Shown: positions 1-12,400 of the stretch, piece by piece | Position numbering within the stretch: the first letter of the stretch is position 1 | Layout: each line of letters starts with the position of its first letter | NCBI GenBank assembly: GCA_013400975.1 | Contig: WBMZ01011880.1 | Coordinates: 124,001 to 188,000, forward strand | DNA length: 64,000 nucleotides | Direction: 5' to 3' | DNA from: Atrichornis clamosus | Lineage: Eukaryota > Chordata > Aves > Passeriformes > Menuridae | Notes under the pieces: model-generated | What the model was told of the DNA's origin: nothing | Database searches by the model: none | Seen by the model: only the letters and a program-made list of their open reading frames with translations | Translations under genes and position numbers: made by a program

Positions 1-2552
1 TGCTCCACAACCTGATATTTTTTTCAATTTTTTTTTCCTAAAATAAATACACATGGAACTGAACAGATTTTATAATTAATTTGGTTTTTAAAGTAGCTAA
101 TGATGGACACTGAAAGACTATCAATATGTTTGAATGTTATTATTAGTTCTAAAAGAGTTGTTTATTTTTCTGTCAGCAGTTAATATTCTTTCTTTATTTT
201 TTATTTTTTAGATTACCTTCTTTGAGGTAGAGATTTTGTCCAACTTCTGTTTGCAAAGCACCAAGTACAGTTTTGTTCCCCATTGCACCCACATCCCACA
301 CATCTCATCCAATGTTTCAGAGCACTTTCAAAGATGAGCAAATGCCATGTTTTACAGAAGTGGATCTAAGGTGCATGCTGGTGCTTAGGTATAAGGCAAG
401 AATAAGGAACAAGGCTTAGGATAAGCAGTTCGCCTGTCTAACAGACTACTGAGGGCACTGTTCTTAACATGTTAAGGACTCAGAATACAAATTGTCGTCA
501 GTTCTGAACCCATATTATGCATTAATCAGGAGGAATTATTCTAAAAAGAAAATAGGGCACTCGGGTATCCTCTCAGAAAATCTTTTCAACACCTTCCCGG
601 GGTCAGTGAACAAAGAACCTACACAGGAAAAGGCTCATCACTGGGAGAAGGGGATATCTGACACGGCTCAAGGATGGGAATTCACACGGTTAATCTTATA
701 TCTGAGTTATCATCTTCAGTGGCACACTGGCTTGTCAACAACTCAGCACACTCTGGCAAGTTTCTGTTCTCGCATCGACACACGTAGCACTGATTTCCAA
801 AGGGACAGATGTGCTGCTTCCAACAAATACAAAACACAGCAGCATAGGGGCTATAGAGCTGGAGAATGGGCTGCAGATTTCTGTTCCCAGCCAACCCAGC
901 ATTCCCCTTCCATTTACAGTGGAGCTGAATTTACCCCTCGGCTAGAATCCCCACTGAATTCAAGAGATAATTAAGCTGGCATGTAATTTCCTCTTGATTG
1001 AAGTTGTAGCCATAGGATTTAAAATATTTAGCACTTATCAGAAGCATTTTTAAAGGGTCTTTGGATAACGGTAGAGAGAAACATCAGGAGTAAGGGAGTA
1101 CTTGGGATGACTGACTGCAGGAATATAGAATCTCCTCCTTCTTGACGTGACAATGAAATCTAATCCTTCCTAAAGTGTATGCAAAGCCCTTGATCTCTCT
1201 GACAGTGCTTTACTACATGCATTTTATTGGTGGGTGGCTGCTTGTTGTTGCTCTCATCTTTCTGGCCTGCTCCAATTCCCCATGAAACAGCAGAAGTTTC
1301 CCATTTCCTGCAGTGAGAATTGAGCAAAAAGTTTAAGCTGGATTTATTTTCCAGTTAATAGGCTGAGGCCTTGGTTTTTGTTTGCTTGTTTCAAAACACT
1401 ATGTAAAAAAATATGCTTGGTGAAATCTTTATATCTTCTCCCAGTCACATCCAGCATTCTCCACTCTCAGTTGCATCCTATAAACAGGTAGTATTTTCTT
1501 TGCTCAAATAAGAATGGTCTTTGCAACCCCTGAAACAAAATGAGCAGAGGGTGGAAGGTGTGTTTAATGATGGTGAAGACAGGGACTATGTCAGAGCCCT
1601 GAATCCAATATGGCATGGTGATTTGTGCTTTGGGGGGACATTGTTCTGTGAGCAGGGAGAATGGATAACAACAATCTTCCATCAGCCTTCTGGCTCAAAC
1701 ATGGCAAGTGGTCTGCCCTGGGCTATAATGTTCAACGCGTATATTTGGCATAGCTCCCTGAGGACACCTCTAGAAGGGCTGCAAGGAGAGAAGCATGTCC
1801 TGAATAACAGCTTGCTCTGCCTTTCCCTCCTCACGGCCGATGAACCCCAAGCTGAGGTACCATCAGGATGAGGCACAGGGAAATGCTGCTTCCCCTCTGG
1901 CTATTTACCTCTCCTGCAGGTCCCTTTCTGTTTGTAACTGCATTCCTCAGGTGTGATATGAGCTGAGCAAGTGTGTACATCGGTAGATGAGACGTGTGTG
2001 AAGTGTTTTGGTGGTATGATTTCTATTGTTCCACGTGAACAGCACTGACTTTTGTTTTTGATCATGCAGCTTGTTATTTGCTTTATGCAGTTAGTCATGG
2101 TTGGCTGTGCACTGTTGTGCTTGGTGTTTTAACTCCGCAGCACTTCAGTACAAAGGAAATTTAAAAAACAACAATGAAAATGTTTCTAATCTGTTCTTAA
2201 TTAAATAGACCTCAATAATTGATTTATGAGAAGAAGCGAAGCTAAGCAGAGTGCTTGCTAACCTAAAAATATAACTTAAGGCCTAAATTTTCCTTTATTT
2301 ATGATAACCAAGACCTAGGGGAGCTTGAATACCTGTGAAGTTTTATCCAACAGCACACAATAAATGAGAAGAAAATTAACCTGGATAAAACAGTTTATGC
2401 TTCTCACTGTAATATATTATTTGTGCATTAAAACAGATCACCTAAACCTGCTTATTTACTTTTATTTGTGATTATATGTGCAGCATAGATTTTCTTTTTT
2501 CTAAACCACTGACACCTGTTAAAAATGCTCAATAATAGTAAAGTAATGGCAA

Positions 2553-2577
2553 ATAGTAATAGTAATAGTAATAGTAA
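2553..2577. repeat. (ATAGTA)4 simple repeat
   Basis: Four uninterrupted hexanucleotide units plus one base in the left flank. Confidence 0.9.
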
Positions 2578-3991
2578 ATGTTATCTAATTCCCTGTTTTA
2601 AAATTACTTGTTTCCACCCCTCACCCCACCCCCAATTAACTGTATTTGAACTGGCTGGAAATAGATTAGAATTTTAAAAATTTACTTAGGTTGAAAGATA
2701 AAGCATGTGGTTCAAAGCAAAGAAGACATGTTTAAATATGATAGGGAAAAAAAATCAAAATGGGATGTCTGTCTGTGGTAACCCAAGTACTTAAACTGAA
2801 CTTTCTTCTCTTCTATTTTTATAAAGGGACTATTTATTGCAAACCAAACCTGGCTTCCTCCTGTATGGAGGTAAAATATAAAGTAAAAATGTGCAGAATT
2901 TTTTTCTTGTCAAAGAAGAAGTTCCCATCTAGAATGCAGCACAGTTGCTATACTTTGGCCAGCTCTTACAAACAGCCTTATTAACCAAGGCCCCAGCTGT
3001 CATATTGCTGGGGTTATTGGTGAATGAAAGTTCAACCCCACTGATAATTTGTAAAATTGGGAACTGTTTACAGATGCACTGGAATGGTGTAGTTAGATGT
3101 CTGGCAAGCAGAGACTACAGCTCCCATGTACAATACATGGTAGGAGTAAACAATTAAATGAGCACAGAAATGCAATTGTTCCTTGCAAAAGAAAAGTCGT
3201 CCAGCCCAAGGCCGAGCAGTCAATTTGTGCAGCTCACTTCAATACAGCTACTCTTATTATTGTGAAATACTTGTTGCATGTGATCAACTGAGATCTGAGA
3301 TCAACAAGAGCACTGAGAAATATGTTGCTACTATTTCAGTGTTTCTTCTAACTCATAGACAAAACAACCTGGGGCCAGAACGTTAATAGCACTGACTTAG
3401 ATAAAATATACCAGAAAGGAGGAGATTTGCTGGTGTCTACTGAAAATGTGATCCCAACTGGTCGCAATTATCTCGAATATCACCTTTGGAGTCATTTGGA
3501 AACTGCTTTTGAAATACCAGCAGGTCTATCAGACTGTTGTGAATACTTAGAAAAGTAAGTGGCTTGTTGAGGAGGAAGGACACTGTCAAGGCCTTGACAA
3601 CCTTATGTACAAAATTTTGCAGCAGATTTTGCAGGCACTCGAAGCATAAGTGCAGGACTTCTGTCCCTTAAGAATTTCTGTCCCTTCCCTCAGCATCAGT
3701 TGTACTCCTAACTGCTGTGTTTGCACAACAGCTGAAGAAAAAGTTTCCAAACAGATTTGAAAAATATTGTGAAAACATTTTTTTGAACAACAGTTTGTGA
3801 GAAATTTAATAGCTTTCAGGATTTTTTTTTCTATTTTCTTTTAAATTTTGGTTTACCAAACTCCCTTTTCTTTCTGCAAACAGAAGTCCTTCAGATGTTT
3901 TTTCAGTTGAAGAATTAAGACAAAATGGCAGTTTTGCAAAATCTGTAAAAAGGGGCAGGACTGGCTTTTGAAAACAGAACTAAATTTTTCT

Positions 3992-4013
3992 TATATATGA
4001 TATATATATATAT
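3992..4013. repeat. TA-rich simple repeat
   Basis: A run of TA dinucleotides with a single G interruption in the left flank. Confidence 0.85.
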
Positions 4014-5949
4014 TATTGCATATGCACACTATACTTAAATATTGTATATACACTTGTGTGTTTCCACGTCTGTGAATGGATTCAAGCTACACATATTTGT
4101 GTATGTGTCTATGTACATGTGAATATCTGTACACAAATGATCTGTCTGCCAGTTTGAAAACAGAAGCACTTGCATTCTAAATACAAAAATGTTTAAGTGC
4201 CTTACTTGGCAACGAAGTATAGAAAAATCTTTGTCTATTCCAGATCTAACACAAAACGTCTTAAAGTCCACAGACAACTTCTCAAAGCAGAAATGTAAAT
4301 CTCCATTTCTGAGCATGTTCAGAAGCACTTTGATCTTAGCCACATGAACCATTTCCTACTCCAGACACTTTGTGACTCTGATATTCCCTTCCTCCCAAGG
4401 AGGATACCCTATCCTGCAGATGTTCAGGATTTCTTACTGGTTTGAGCAAGATACAAAGTGCTGGTGATGGAGGAACCCTTGCCAACAAAAATCTGCTTTT
4501 TACTCAGTAGCGAAGACTGGAGACTAACTTATTCCTCTGCATCTTGCTTCTGAAAATGCCCTGAGCCACCAGACTGTAGTCTCTGCTGAAGCAGGGTGTC
4601 ATCCACCTCTCCAGCTCATCCTCTTCACTTCAAAGAAATCTATTCAACATTTACTAAATCAGTTAGAAATAAATACTGTTCCTGTGACCTGGTGCTTAGG
4701 GTACTTGCAGAGTCGGATAAAATGAGTCTAAAGGTCCATTTTTTTTCCTTAAAATAGTGAAATATCAGTATTAGCTGATTAGCAGTATTATGAGGCTGTT
4801 ACTTGTGTTCACTTTTGTACTTTCTGAACCACTAAATATTAAATTATTTTGTACAAAATGGAATGTCTTCCATTGAGATGGAAAGTAACCCAGTGACTTC
4901 CACGTTTGTGTGGCTAAAGCATAATTTGAAGGTGAAGAGTTATATTCTACCTGCTGTTAAAAGACATTGTCAATGCAACAAGAATTCATAGTAATCTTAC
5001 CCTGTGCATCTTACAGTTCAGTCTGGTTTGCAAAAGCACGTGGAAAGTAGAGCAGCTGAATGTGAGGTACATATGTCACCCTCCCCATAAGGAAACAGAA
5101 GTCTTCTTCCTGAGACGGAAACTACCTTCCTTCATGACTCCTGCACTGGAGTGATAAACTTCCCTCTGAGAAACAGGTGATGTAAGCCTGAGAAATGTAT
5201 GACCATGACAAGAAGCCTTTATAGAAAGGCTCATTTTCATGGATTCAGTTAAGAGGAGACTATGTTCTAACAAATAACTGAAGTTTATTTTCCTTCTTAA
5301 TCATACTTTAAAAGGGAGTATTTTGCTCTTCTCATTAATCCAGAAGTTGTATTGTAACATCGCAGAGAGCTTCAAACTTCTGTGGCCTCTCAGCTCTCTT
5401 TTTGCTTCTATATTTGCTTTCCCTGGTTTAATCTTTTATTTTTGTTTGATAATTTGGATCGATTCAGATTCATTCCATCATATTTCAGAGAGAAAAGAAT
5501 ACAACAAAATTTGAGAACAAAAAGGGTGAGTCCATTGGAAATAAAATTAGCAACTTATTTTATTGCTTAAGGCCTTCACCAAGGAACAATTTGTGCAACA
5601 TTGCTGAAAGCCAAAGAAATCTTAGCACAAAAAGAGTCAATAGTTTGATAAAACCCAGACCTCCTGTGTTATGCAATTAAAAGTTAGACAGGGTGATAAG
5701 AGCTTTAATTTACCTTTGGGAGATATACATCAGATTTTGGATTAACTTAAAATATTTTTCCTGAGCATTTCTTGCCAGGTGAAGGTCCTTCAATATTTCC
5801 TCTGGTGCAGAAGAAGACATAACACTTTCCCAAAGTGAGGTGAACACCACTAACCCAGATATGCCATCAGGAGGCTGTGATTTTCCTTCTAGCAGCCAGG
5901 AAAGCCAGTGGTACAAATTCCCATATGTGCTAGTTTGATGTGAGTTCTG

Positions 5950-6161
5950 TTATTATTAATTATTTATACAGCGCCATGCAAACCTCTTTATAGACAGAAG
6001 GTAATATCCCCCAAGAGCTTGCAAACCAAATGACCCAGTGGTACAAACACTTCTTTAGCTTTCCTAGGAAGTACTACCTGGAATAATACAGCAATGTCAG
6101 TGGGCTACTTATGTGCTGGTAAGTGCTCTGCTGGGTAGGAAGTGTTTGCAGGATTAGGCTG
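5950..6161 (+). repeat. Possible ancient amniote interspersed repeat
   Basis: The order of a TTATTATTAATTATTTATACAG tract, a GCGCC block, CCCCCAAGAGCTTGCAAACC, and later AAGTGTTTGCAGGATTAGGC resembles the tail of old dispersed repeats shared by amniotes. I cannot assign a family, and the similarity rests on memory of short blocks. Confidence 0.3.
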
Positions 6162-9100
6162 TAGTTAAACCATGAAGTGATGATGGGTGATGAGGGAAGG
6201 GAGGGCAGGCATTCCAGCAACAAGATCATGCTGTTGCTTTAGTTATAATGAAGGTGTCATGGGGCCATGGCATTTTTAATGCTTTATGTTATTTGTGATC
6301 CTGTTGCCGAGAAGGAAAAGCTCAGCTTTATAGGCCACACGGAAGAAATGAGCTGCTGAGGAAGAAGACTAGCTTCGAGCAGAGGGGGAGGCACAGCCTG
6401 TTATGTGAGGAAGAGGACTCCAGTTAAGGGTAGGGATGCATAGGAAGAGATGCTGACCATATGCTCAGAGAGTCTCCATCCTCTGCTTCAGCTAACATGT
6501 GTCCACTACATCCTTGAGAGCTTTTTTTAATTGAGGGCATTTTTAAAAGTTTCGCAGTACATTTCCAGCTCTTGGCAAGTCCCAGGCACATCTGTGACAT
6601 TTAGTTGATAGCCTCCTTTGTGAAGGGAAGGTTGCCAATGGATCCTTGTGCAACTGTTTATGCTAGAAACCAAAGTATACAACTGCCAGTTTCACTCTTA
6701 CAACACAGAGAACATTTTTCCTCCTTAATTGAAAGTGTGGAACACAACAAAGCCTTTAAATACTGAGAAAACAACCAGCTGAAACAAGTAGTAAGAAAGA
6801 CATCAAGGATGACAGGCAGTAGGCCCTCTGCCCAGTGAGACATGCAGCCAGGGCATGCTCTATTTTTAAAAGGGACCTACAGACTTTGGGAAGAATACAG
6901 AATATGGGGGTCCGGGGAGGAGTTGTTCTGGGATTGCAAGGCACTTCAGATAAATACATCTGTGGGGAAGGGAGGCCGCCCTCCAAGTGAAGGCACAGGT
7001 TGGGATGTGGCTCCAGAGAAGGACAGCAGTAGCAGAGAAGGCTGAGTCGCTGGATTGGTCTCAGTGGAAATCTTTCCTGAAAGGCTTTTTCAGGTGAAGT
7101 TTTTTGCACAGAAGTATGAGCCTGTTGCTCTTCGGGCACAATCCCACGGCAGAAACAGGGTGTGAACCTCAGCACCTCCACCCCACTGAGAGCTTTAGGG
7201 ACAGATCAAGTGGACCAAGTGACTGGGGAAAAATCCTGCATTTGTGAGGGGTACTGTAGCAGCCTGTAAACTCACTGCAGTTTTGCTTTCCTGACAACTC
7301 CAGGAGTTAAAATCTGGAAGGAAGTAATTTTAATTATGAAACTAACAAAATAATGGGAATTATCAGGGAAACTCAAACAGGGGATTAGCTCTCAGTCACT
7401 TTCTGCAGCATGAATATTTTGAATTTTCTGCATTTTGTGGGAACTGAACAGGTGTCACAATGGTTAAATGAACTGAGAGACACCTCGCCCCTACACTTGA
7501 AGGGTGAGGATGGCACTTGCACAGAAATAGACGTCACCAACCCTCACTTTTCTGAATCCCTACCCCGCCACCTTAATCTCTCAGTGATTTGTGAGATTCT
7601 TCTCTTTCCTGAGTTAGTCTGTGATACGTGACTAGATTCATTTCCATACATTTTTTAAAGTTTTTAAATAATTCTGACAGATCACAAAGGGCACTTGAAG
7701 CAAACAGATATGTGTAGGCAGATCCATAGATTATGGAACTCAGATACTCTTAATTTTGTCTGCCCTTTCTGGTATTTAACCTGTTCCAAACAGTATTACT
7801 GTTTTCTCTTACAAGTTTCACATTTTTTAACCTGAATTTTTATACTTTCTTAGTAATATGCTTTGAATTCTACATAAAAAGAACTGGCGATATAAACAGT
7901 CAGATCTTCCTGACTGACAAATCTCTTACATATGACAAACACAAAACTAGCCAAGAGATGGTCTGGCTCTGAGCTTGTTTTCCTTACTGTACAGACAGCT
8001 TTTGATGTACGAACCCCATATATATTTACTCAGAGCATCTGACACTTGAGATCACGCTTCTATTGGTACAAGGTACTCCAGGCTGTCAGTCACAGTGAAA
8101 TGAGCCATTGTCCTCAGAGGTAATTAGCACGCCTCTCCCCTCACAGAGGCATGTTTGCAAAGCAAGAGTGGCGTCACACATGCTATAGCTGTAACACATG
8201 CAGAATACCACGAGGTGCACCACCAAGAAGCACTCATGCTCCCTCCTGCTTGCAGTCAAAGATGGGGCTGATGCTTCACAGCCTCAGAGGTGGTTCCTGG
8301 TACTCGCTGAGCAGGCAGCTCTCGGTAGGTGCTTGGTGGGCTGGAATCGATGGTGGCCTGGTCTAGTATTCCATTAGTTGTGACCAGATGTTCCGTAGCG
8401 GAGTGGAGGGTCCAGAGAGATTAATGGAGACGCAGTAGTTCTGAGTGAGGAAGGGAATGGTCCTTCAAACTCATCAGATGGCTGTGGTGCTCCTGCCAAC
8501 AGCCCTGGCAGCATCTCAGCCCCATGACACAGCCAGCAGCCAAGGGGAAAATTCACCAGGAACGACTGTCCTCACCTTCCTCCTTCTGACCTTTGAGAAT
8601 AAATGTGACATGGGACATCATCTTAGACCAGGCCAATATAGCCTCAGAGTGCATTTCAGCTTCTCCTAACATCACTTCCAGAGTGCATCTATAGAATTTT
8701 ACATTAGCTTTTATACTGAATTGCTAACAGAAATCCCAAGAGATTCCGTCTCAAAAGTATGCCTAAAGAGGGAATATGGTCTGGATGTAATTTAGCTGCC
8801 ATTGCCCAGCAATTCCATAGAGCCCTTTGACTTGTGACATTAAATATATAGAGCAAGCACATGAATGGATTAACATACACGGTCCTATAATTAGCTATGT
8901 TATTAAATTTGCTAAGTAGTTGGGGGGAAAGGGGCTTGTTTGCCATCTGTTTAAAAAGTATCTCTCTTTCCACTGAAATCTGGATATAAAAAACCCCAGA
9001 CATGTGGGCATGACTGCCTTACATACATTACTGGGATTATTTCCCTTGAGTTAACCCAAGACAAGCATGATTCATATACCAGTAGAATGTTGTGCAAAAA

Positions 9101-9378
9101 TGTGCATAGCATTTTTTCACCTAACGTTCCTTTTCCTTCCCATTATAAATTATGAATCATGTAAACATTGTGAATTACAGAGTTTTGTTGGTCTGAGTTT
9201 TTTATTTTTTCATGACCCTAAAATCTACTTAATAGAAGAATAATTATACCAGGCAGTATGGTAAATTCTTCCATGAAAATTATTTTTTAATTCTGCTCGT
9301 CGCTATGTAACCACAGAGTTATTTTCTTTAATTTCCCTAGAAAACTTGCAATAACCAAGCTATGATTTTAGAACCCAG

Positions 9379-9396
9379 ACACACACACACACACAC
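9379..9396. repeat. (AC)9 microsatellite
   Basis: Nine uninterrupted AC units are read directly. The array abuts a 19-bp tandem duplication. Confidence 0.95.
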
Positions 9397-9434
9397 TTTC
9401 CACTGACTTTGAATATTTCCACTGACTTTGAATA
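9397..9434. repeat. Perfect 19-bp tandem duplication
   Basis: TTTCCACTGACTTTGAATA occurs twice head to tail (9397-9415 and 9416-9434) with no mismatch, directly beside the AC repeat. The lack of divergence suggests a recent slippage or repair event. Confidence 0.95.
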
Positions 9435-12400
9435 CAAAGCATGTTTGTATCAAAAGAAAGAAAAATTGGCACTGGTTAGAAAAGAGATGCAGATTAAATA
9501 TATAATCATTAGCCTCAGCTATGTGGAAATTGTCTAAAAGTATGAAAACAAGCTGAACACTAAAAGGCTTAGAGTAAGACCCTGGTTCACGAACTCTTCA
9601 GTAGCACTCTGTCACTCACTCAGGAGCCCCATGAAAGCTTGTACTGTGAGAGCACAAGAAAAAGACAGCATAAAAGAAAAAAGAAAAAAAACCAACAAAA
9701 GGCACCCAAGCTGAAAGATTCCAGAGTATGGGAAGCCCTCCAAAAGGGTAGCTGAGCAGTACTATAAGCCAGTATTTCTACGTAGAGCCTTACCTTTAAT
9801 GCCACATTTCTTTAGGATGATGAGCAAGCATTTGTGATTTCCAATCAACCATTTCCATCAGTTTCTGCAACATACACACTGAATGTTTTAATATCTTTCT
9901 ATTTTTCAGAAAGTGCTTGTGATAGCAGTACAGAAGAATAGGTGAAAACAAGGGAACCTGGATCTGAGAGGTTTTTGCATTTGCCTCAACCTACCTGAAA
10001 GGATGTTCAGTTAAGTCAGAGGCAGAGAAACCTGCTTGAATATTATGAGTTTGGGGTTCATTCACACATCTGCAAGGATTTAATGTAAGAGTCTCAATAA
10101 AGCAATGGAGAAGGCACAGCATAAACCAACAGGAGAACATAAAGGCAAGGGAACTGTTAGGTGCATCAACATGTACAGTCTAACTCCAGGCTTCCCGTAC
10201 AGTCATCAGAGAGGGTTAAGCTTTCAGCGTGGGTGCTCTGAGTCACTGCCTGGAGGAACTCAAGAGGTGATTATTTATACAGCACATTAACCACACAGGA
10301 GTATATAGGAGGTCTAAAGTTCAGGAGCTGAACATGAATACTACCCAGAAGGTGCGGAGCTTGCATTTCTTGCTATTTGCCACTATCCCCATGGTCCCTG
10401 TGACCTCCTCCAAGCCACATTATAGAAGATGAAGAAACTTTCTAATTTACACCAGCCAGAAGCAATTTCTATCAGGGATCTAGACTAAAGTTTCTCTGGC
10501 TATGTCTTCCTCTCTGGCGGTGGTAATACCAAGTTATATGCTGGCTGTTTGTCCCTGCACTGGACAAAGTAGCCAAGATAAACTAGCTGGGTATTATTTG
10601 CACGCAAAAAAAAAGAAAATGAAAACCAAAGAAGAAACTCCCTATTAAGGACTGTCATCCATCTGTTTTTCTTTAGGGATGCTTTAACATTAGCTAAATA
10701 TCACTTATTTACACCTGAAGAAGCTAAATTATCTTGTTCCCATGAACTCTCTTACAAATGCTGTCCTGGCCTGTGATTTATATAAAAGTAGCTGTTCTCT
10801 TAATTTTATTCACAATAGCTTCATTCTTACCGTATGAACCTGCTTTGTCAGTATTTGCTTTGATTTATGGAAGATTTCAAACTACCAAAATAACTATCCC
10901 TTTTCTTTTCATTAAAGCTAATCCCCACAAAGACACTTTCATCTGCTGATTAGTCATGCTTCAGCAATCCTTGCTAACCAGAGGCTGTTATTGATGTGTT
11001 AAAGATGTAATCGCAGAGATTCAAGACCACTGAAGAAAATTCAACGTGTTGTTTGACAGCATCAGAATTTAGCAGTGTCTTGGCTTTTTGAACCAGCTTG
11101 GGTAGCACATGCTCAGCAGCATGGTCAAATCTCTTCAGTTAAGCTACAGGCAAGAAGGGCTGTGTTAGGAAGTGTTTCAAGTGCACACAGACATGCTGCA
11201 TTGCAGATCACGAAGAGAACGGTAGGGATTTCCAAAATACTTAGGGAAGTGGGAGTCCCACCTCTTTCAGCAGAAATAAACTAAACTTCAGTGTTTCTCT
11301 GCTTCTAAGCCAAAAGAACAACACATTTTGCATTATAAACTGTACATGTTATTCATTGTCATGGCTTATGTTTCTCCAGCCTTGTTTGAACATTTATTTA
11401 GAAATTATCTAAGCAAACTCTTCTTATATCTTTCATGCTCTGACCATTGTGAAATGATAATTTCCTCCTGGCCATCACTGTCTCTAAGTGGTTTTACGTT
11501 TAGACGATGACAAGCTCATATACAAGAAGCAGTTTCCCATTCATTGATTATCATCCCAAATGTTTAATTTAATAGTTTGATGTGCCGTAGGTGTGCTAAG
11601 GAGAATAAGGAGCTCTGGAAGCTCTAGGACCTGTCTCTAGAACTTAGAGCTAATAGAAGCCTTCAAAACTAACCCACCACCCAGTGAGGCAGGTTGCATT
11701 GTGCTTCAGAAAAGGGGACATGACAAGCCTGAACCACCACTTCCAGCAGTCAGGACCTGTCAGACTCAGCTATGATTGGCAGCTACATGACACACATTTA
11801 AGTTCATCAGAATACATCCTTGTGACAGGTAACCACAACTTCCTCAGTTACGTGTGGATTTATATCTGATGCCTCAGTAACTTGAACTTAATGGCTGTGT
11901 GCTGTTTAAGAAATTACACATAAGTGAGACCTGCTCTAAATCCCTACTGACTTTACAACTGGCATGTAGAGGTCTCCAAGTAACAATCAGCTTAAATCTT
12001 GTGCAATCACATTTTGGGGCAAAAAGACATATTCAACTGCCATTACCCATAATCATCCAGCTGTAATAGGAACCATTTTACTCAGGTCTCCTTCATCTTC
12101 AGTGGACAATTGTAAATTAGTGACAGCAGGAGGCCACCATGGATGCCACAGGCTGGAAAGTGGCTGGAAAATGGCTTAGTTGAGCTGTATGGAACCTGAG
12201 CAGATGGGTCCTGCTGAGCCTGAGTTGGCTGCCTTCTGGTCTAGGCCACGTGTCACTGCATTGTGTCCCCAGGCTGAAGGAGATGGCAGCAGGGAGAGCC
12301 CTACACAGAGGCTCAAGCGGGCCCCAGCCCAACTGACACAATCGTGCCAGGGCAGGAGCTGGGCTGGCTCTGTGCACCCACCAGAGCATCCCTGCAGGAG

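Noticed and set aside
492..974. 160-codon plus-strand open frame
   Set aside because: No recognisable motif, ordinary composition and no splice or polyadenylation context; consistent with chance.
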